Position numbers and translations under genes: made by a program. The notes below the pieces were generated by a model, which did not search any database, was not told the origin of the DNA, and saw only the letters and a program-made list of their open reading frames with translations. Shown piece by piece: positions 15,050-18,337 of a stretch of DNA of 18,337 bases (within the stretch, counting starts at the first letter, position 1; each line of letters starts with the position of its first letter). Source of the stretch: Flavobacteriales bacterium (lineage in GTDB: Bacteria > Bacteroidota > Bacteroidia > Flavobacteriales > Weeksellaceae); NCBI GenBank assembly GCA_900770875.1, contig CAAGLV010000170.1, positions 1 to 18,337 of the forward strand, given 5' to 3'.

Positions 15050-15854
15050 GTTTATCTAATCTTTTTTCAATTAATTGAATGCCTTTTCCAAAGAATCTTT
15101 TAGAAACTTTTAAAAAGTTGTCTGTATAATCAGATAAAAAGAAATCGTAAGTTGCAACATTATCCGATGTTGCTAATTTACCTTCGCGGCTTAATAAGTA
15201 AATTAAATGATTAACTACAATTAAAGGCGAATTGATAATGCTTACTTTATTTCCTAAGATTTGATTAATTTCTTTTTCTACTAAAGGATAATGTGTACAA
15301 CCTAGGATGATAGAATCGATATCGTTTAGTTTTTTGTTTGATAAATAAGTTTCTAAAACGGCTTTAGATATTGATGTGTTAGCATAACCTTCTTCGATTA
15401 CCGGAACCAAAAGAGGTGTTGCCATTTCGATAACTTTAATGTGTTTATTAAATTTTTTTATCGATTTTTTATAAGCACCCGAATTAATTGTTGCTTTTGT
15501 AGCAATAACCCCAATACGTTCGCGTAATTCGAAAGCAACTTTCTCTGCAACAGGCGAAATAACGTCAATAACAATTACATCTTTACCTGCAGCTTCTTTA
15601 ATCGCTTCGATAGAATTTGCCGTAGCCGAATTGCAAGCAACTAAAATAGCTTTACAATTGTGCGATTTTAAAAAATGCGTAATATCAACCGAAAAACGTG
15701 TAATTGCTTCTTTCGATTTTTCACCATATGGCAAATGCTGCGTATCACCAAAATAAATCAAGCTTTCATTTGGCAATAATCGTTTAATTTCCTTTGCAAA
15801 AGTTAATCCACCTACACCAGAGTCAAAAACACCAATCGGTCTGTTATCATTCAT
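15036..15854 (-). CDS. murI: Glutamate racemase
   Basis: Makes D-glutamate for peptidoglycan from L-glutamate. The 272-residue protein has the two catalytic cysteines in the expected motifs: VACNSATAN with Cys74 and LGCTHYPL with Cys186. The N-terminal GVFDSGVGGLT (8-18) and FGDTQHLPYGEKS (35-47) also match the family. It starts 18 bases after the hemW stop. A TATTTTTG box on the minus strand (15866-15859) ends four bases before its ATG, so murI may also have its own leaderless transcript in addition to read-through from hemW. The 3' end overlaps a terminator. Confidence 0.97.
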   Translation of the reverse strand: MNDNRPIGVFDSGVGGLTFAKEIKRLLPNESLIYFGDTQHLPYGEKSKEAITRFSVDITHFLKSHNCKAILVACNSATANSIEAIKEAAGKDVIVIDVISPVAEKVAFELRERIGVIATKATINSGAYKKSIKKFNKHIKVIEMATPLLVPVIEEGYANTSISKAVLETYLSNKKLNDIDSIILGCTHYPLVEKEINQILGNKVSIINSPLIVVNHLIYLLSREGKLATSDNVATYDFFLSDYTDNFLKVSKRFFGKGIQLIEKRLDKQPAL

Positions 15855-15858
15855 ACTG

Positions 15859-15866
15859 CAAAAATA
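15859..15866 (-). promoter_or_regulatory. Candidate -7 box of murI
   Basis: Minus-strand TATTTTTG, an exact TAnnTTTG match, four bases before ATG 15854 and inside the 18-base hemW-murI gap. No good -33 element is present at the expected distance. Confidence 0.4.
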
Positions 15867-15872
15867 ATAAAT

Positions 15873-17000
15873 TTAATCGATGTAAAATAGGCGGGAAGCT
15901 ATTCCGTCTGCGAAAAATTTAGCTTTTTCGGTTAAAATTATCTTATCGTCAATTTCTTGAATCAAATTTTCGGAGAATAAATTTTTTATTTCGGTTTTAA
16001 AATGGGTGTAAATTTGTTGACCAAATCGGTTTTCTATCTCGTTTGGATTGATGCCATAAATGGTACGTAAGCCAATCATAATATATTCGTTAAATTGATC
16101 TTCGATGGATAAATTTTCGATTTCGATAGGTAATTTATTTTCATTAATTGCTTTAATGTAATTGGCATTATTAGCAATATTCCAAGCGCGTTGTGAGCCA
16201 AAATACGAATGGGCCGAAGGGCCAATTCCTAAATACGGAATTCCTTTCCAATAATTTGAATTGTGTTGAGAAAAATAACCCGGTTTTCCGAAGTTAGAAA
16301 TTTCGTATTGTATAAATCCGTGTTGTTGTAAAAAATGGATTAAATAATCAAATTGATCCGATTGATGTTGATCGTTTATGGGTTTCCATTCTCCTTTTTC
16401 AATTTTTCGATTTAAAATTGTTTTTTCCTCAACTGTTAAGGCATAAGATGAGATATGGTTGATATTTAAATCGATCGCTTTTTGTAAGTTTTGTTGCCAC
16501 ATTATATTTGTTGTGGTATTAGAACCGTAAATTAAATCGATGGTTAAATTATCAAATCCAAAATCTTGTGCAAGTTTGATGCAATTTTCGGCTTCTTTGG
16601 CATTGTGAGCTCGATTCATCAAACGTAAATCTTCCTCGAAAAAGGACTGAATTCCGATAGAAAATCGATTAATAGGTGTTGTTGCAAAAAATGCTAATTT
16701 ATCGGCAGTTAAATCGTCTGGGTTAGCTTCTAAGGTAACTTCTTTAAGGTGTGATAAATCGAAATTTTTATGTAATTGGTTAAAAATTTCATCTAACTCA
16801 AAAGGATTTAAAATAGAAGGTGTTCCACCTCCAAAATAAATAGTTTCGATAGGCGAATTTATTTCATTTTGTCTTAGTTCGATTTCTTTACAAATGGCTT
16901 TAACCATTTCGGATTTCGAATTTAGATTGGTAGAAAAATGAAAATCGCAATAACTACATTTCTGTTTGCAATAAGGGATATGAATGTAAATTCCGGCCAA
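15873..17000 (-). CDS. hemW: Radical SAM protein HemW (coproporphyrinogen oxidase-like)
   Basis: A radical SAM protein of 375 residues, usual for HemW. The 4Fe-4S cysteines are Cys11, Cys15 and Cys18 in YCKQKCSYCDF. HemN has a fourth cysteine two residues later; here it is Phe, as in HemW, which is linked to heme insertion into respiratory proteins and not to oxidation of coproporphyrinogen. GGGTPS (57-62) follows, as in the family, and a HemW-type C-terminal domain covers about 300-375. The start codon is TTG at 17000: the family's MAGIYIHIP start is matched exactly there, and the first in-frame ATG is after the cluster cysteines. A near-consensus promoter lies 17-48 bases upstream. It leads into murI after 18 bases. 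Confidence 0.94.
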   Translation of the reverse strand: MAGIYIHIPYCKQKCSYCDFHFSTNLNSKSEMVKAICKEIELRQNEINSPIETIYFGGGTPSILNPFELDEIFNQLHKNFDLSHLKEVTLEANPDDLTADKLAFFATTPINRFSIGIQSFFEEDLRLMNRAHNAKEAENCIKLAQDFGFDNLTIDLIYGSNTTTNIMWQQNLQKAIDLNINHISSYALTVEEKTILNRKIEKGEWKPINDQHQSDQFDYLIHFLQQHGFIQYEISNFGKPGYFSQHNSNYWKGIPYLGIGPSAHSYFGSQRAWNIANNANYIKAINENKLPIEIENLSIEDQFNEYIMIGLRTIYGINPNEIENRFGQQIYTHFKTEIKNLFSENLIQEIDDKIILTEKAKFFADGIASRLFYID

Positions 17001-17016
17001 AGTGATAAATTTTCTG

Positions 17017-17048
17017 CAAAGTTAATTTTAAAAAAATTAAAAAATCAA
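17017..17048 (-). promoter_or_regulatory. Promoter of hemW
   Basis: Minus strand: TTG (17048-17046), 21 bases of A/T, TAACTTTG (17024-17017). Both elements match the consensus, with the same 21-base spacing as the small-RNA A promoter. It implies a 5' leader of about 12 bases before the TTG start. Confidence 0.7.
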
Positions 17049-17140
17049 GGATATTTTTTTGATGTTTTTCGAAAAATATTTTTAAAAAATTATAAATTTT
17101 TAAATTTATTATTCTATCTTTCGAAAATAATTAAAGCATC

Positions 17141-17332
17141 ATGAATAAAGGAACTGTAAAATTTTTTAATGAGGAAAAAGGATTTGGATTCATTAAAGAA
17201 ACAGAATCAGGAAAAGAGTTTTTTGTACACATTACAGGTTTAGTTGATAAAATTAGAGAAAACGATGACGTTTCTTTTGAATTAGCTGAAGGTAAGAAAG
17301 GTACAATAGCAGTAAATGTTAAAGTAATCTAA
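17141..17332 (+). CDS. Cold-shock domain protein
   Basis: A 63-residue single cold-shock domain protein, the length of CspA-like RNA/ssDNA-binding chaperones. RNP1 is KGFGFI (13-18) and RNP2 is FFVHIT (27-32); both keep the aromatic residues that stack on bases. It begins with the family's MNKGTVKFFNEEKGFGF pattern. The 140-base region to divergent hemW is very AT-rich and contains the inverted repeats TTTTTCGAAAAA (17065-17076) and TTTCGAAA (17119-17126); a poor -7 box, TATCTTTC (17115-17122), is the best promoter candidate. Whether it is cold-induced cannot be read from the sequence. A strong terminator follows. Confidence 0.94.
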   Translation: MNKGTVKFFNEEKGFGFIKETESGKEFFVHITGLVDKIRENDDVSFELAEGKKGTIAVNVKVI

Positions 17333-17357
17333 TTAATTCAACATATTTCTTGAATGT

Positions 17358-17388
17358 AAAAACCACTTCAACTCGAAGTGGTTTTTTT
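17358..17388. terminator. Bidirectional terminator between the cold-shock gene and the membrane-protein gene
   Basis: Twelve-pair stem AAAAACCACTTC (17358-17369) with GAAGTGGTTTTT (17375-17386), loop AACTC, then more T on the plus strand. It overlaps the edge of the stop codon of the convergent gene (17387-17389) and can serve both genes. Confidence 0.9.
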
Positions 17389-17920
17389 ATTCTTCGATTT
17401 CGTAAAATTTAATTTCACGAAAGAAATCATCAACAAATTGATTAAGTTTTTCAAGGTGTTCTTTCGCTATTTTTTGTCCTATTTTTGTAGCAAGATAGGT
17501 TCCTAAGGCCAATAAGATAGCAAATGGAATAGACCAAATCCAGAAACTTGTCCCAGTTACATAATATTCAGAAACAGCATATGTACCAAGTGTTAATAAT
17601 AAGGCACCTGCTAATCCATAAAAAAACATAAATAGTGTCCAAACATTTGGTCGAGGTCCAATAATACCACGTACTGCTATGTATTTAGGGTAATCTTCGT
17701 CTTGTTCCCATCGAATTTGTAGTTGAGGAGCCCAATATTTTTCTTTATCTTTTCTAAGTCTTATCATTGCAAATTCTTTATTAGCATAACCTCCAAATTC
17801 TTTAGATTGTAATGCTAATTGTTTTTTGATAGCAGTAATTAATTCTTCCTTAGAAGCCTTGGTGAAAACTTTAAATCGCGGGCGGCTTAATAATTTTTTT
17901 ATGCGTACCTTATTATTCAT
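17387..17920 (-). CDS. Hypothetical membrane protein with two transmembrane helices
   Basis: I do not recognise this family. The 177-residue protein has a basic N terminus (KVRIKKLLSRPRFKVF), a soluble region to about residue 90 with WAPQLQIRWEQDEDYPKYIAVRGIIGPRPNVW, two hydrophobic helices at about 92-113 and 121-144, and a charged C-terminal helix ending in acidic residues. The soluble N-terminal part may be a small alpha-beta domain facing the cytoplasm, with a short loop between the helices. It is divergent from the alkyltransferase-like gene with 33 bases between the start codons. That gap contains a self-complementary TAAATTTA (17938-17945), usable as a weak -7 box on either strand. No neighbour suggests a role. 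Confidence 0.87.
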   Translation of the reverse strand: MNNKVRIKKLLSRPRFKVFTKASKEELITAIKKQLALQSKEFGGYANKEFAMIRLRKDKEKYWAPQLQIRWEQDEDYPKYIAVRGIIGPRPNVWTLFMFFYGLAGALLLTLGTYAVSEYYVTGTSFWIWSIPFAILLALGTYLATKIGQKIAKEHLEKLNQFVDDFFREIKFYEIEE

Positions 17921-17953
17921 GATGATGTGGTTTATTTTAAATTTACAACAATT

Positions 17954-18301
17954 ATGTCAGAAGAAAAAGTAGAGTTTACGAATTACGATTTGATTTACAC
18001 AATTGTAAAACAAATACCTAAAGGGAAAGTGACTTCTTATGGGATTATTGCGAAATTAATTGGTGGTGGTTTTTCTGCAAGAGTTGTAGGTTATGCGTTG
18101 AATAAGGCTAGTTTATATCCTGATGTTCCAGCACACCGTGTAGTTAATCGAAATGGATTATTAACAGGAAGGCACCATTTTAATCCGCCAGAAAAAATGC
18201 AATATTTATTGGAGCAAGAAGGAATAGAAATAAAGGATAACCAAATTGTTAATTTTCAGTTGGTTTTATGGAATCCTTTAGAAGATGAAAATTATTTGTA
18301 A
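17954..18301 (+). CDS. Alkyltransferase-like protein (MGMT-type fold, Cys lost)
   Basis: A 115-residue DNA-binding protein of the O6-alkylguanine-DNA alkyltransferase C-terminal domain family. The active-site PCHR of true alkyltransferases is PAHR (59-62): the acceptor Cys is Ala, so it cannot take up the alkyl group. It keeps the winged-helix features: KVTSYGIIAKLIG (25-37), the arginine-finger stretch ARVVGYAL (42-49), and VNRNGLLTGRHHF. Such alkyltransferase-like proteins flag O6-alkylguanine lesions for nucleotide excision repair. The start at 17954 (MSEEKVEF) is preferred; nine further upstream codons are open but run into the intergenic region and are not family-like. It lies divergent to the membrane-protein gene. 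Confidence 0.92.
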   Translation: MSEEKVEFTNYDLIYTIVKQIPKGKVTSYGIIAKLIGGGFSARVVGYALNKASLYPDVPAHRVVNRNGLLTGRHHFNPPEKMQYLLEQEGIEIKDNQIVNFQLVLWNPLEDENYL

Positions 18302-18330
18302 CATTTTTCATTTTCTTCTTACTAACTTTG
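18295..18330 (+). promoter_or_regulatory. Candidate promoter at the right edge
   Basis: TTTG (18295-18298), 24 bases, TAACTTTG (18323-18330). The -7 box is exact, the spacing slightly long. It would drive a plus-strand gene starting beyond the window. Confidence 0.4.
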
Positions 18331-18337
18331 TAGATTG

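Noticed and set aside
16938..17144. 68-codon plus-strand frame across the hemW start and intergenic region
   Set aside because: Lys/Phe/Leu-rich translation of A/T-rich DNA, overlapping hemW and its promoter; no supporting signal.

Overview
The window is a stretch of chromosome from an AT-rich member of the Bacteroidota, most probably order Flavobacteriales. The evidence is a GldI-type lipoprotein PPIase next to a DHH phosphoesterase, a lipoprotein that resembles the DUF6146 family, a cyclophilin-FKBP fusion lipoprotein, few Shine-Dalgarno sequences, and several copies of the Bacteroidota promoter (TTG or TTTG, about 21 nt, then TAnnTTTG). I cannot name the genus. Almost all genes are housekeeping genes; I see no phage, transposon, tRNA, rRNA or CRISPR array.

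Layout. 19-1025 (+): an Lrp/AsnC regulator followed by msrA. 1026-1333: a 3'-end region with two hairpins. 1334-6223 (-): a close-packed run reading lipoprotein, small acidic protein, prfB (RF2 without the programmed frameshift), trkA, trkH. 6264-6608 (+): an ArsC/Spx-fold reductase. 6609-8070: about 1.46 kb without a protein gene. 8071-10733 (-): an operon nrnA, gldI, cyclophilin-FKBP lipoprotein. 10891-12954 (-): a membrane M48 metalloprotease. 13013-13669 (-): an NAD(P)-binding Rossmann protein. 13748-17000 (-): rocD, murI, hemW. 17141-17332 (+): a cold-shock protein, convergent with a two-helix membrane protein (17387-17920, -). 17954-18301 (+): an alkyltransferase-like DNA repair protein without the acceptor cysteine.

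The most interesting part is 6605-7985. It holds four diverged tandem units. On the minus strand each unit reads as a small-RNA gene: a TTTG-like box at about 6723-6730, 6948-6955, 7362-7369 or 7789-7796, a hairpin whose arms differ between copies but stay complementary, an almost invariant C-poor, G/U-rich 36-nt segment, and an intrinsic terminator hairpin with a U run. Copy A has a full promoter (TTTG, 21 nt, TATATTTG). I see no conserved reading frame on either strand. I read it as a tandem array of about 110-140-nt small RNAs of a repeated family. It may be new or may correspond to an already catalogued flavobacterial RNA motif; a covariance search would decide.

Secondary observations: -7 boxes lie only 4-5 nt upstream of the start codon of three minus-strand genes, suggesting leaderless mRNAs; hemW has a TTG start under a near-perfect promoter; and prfB has lost the internal stop and frameshift site.
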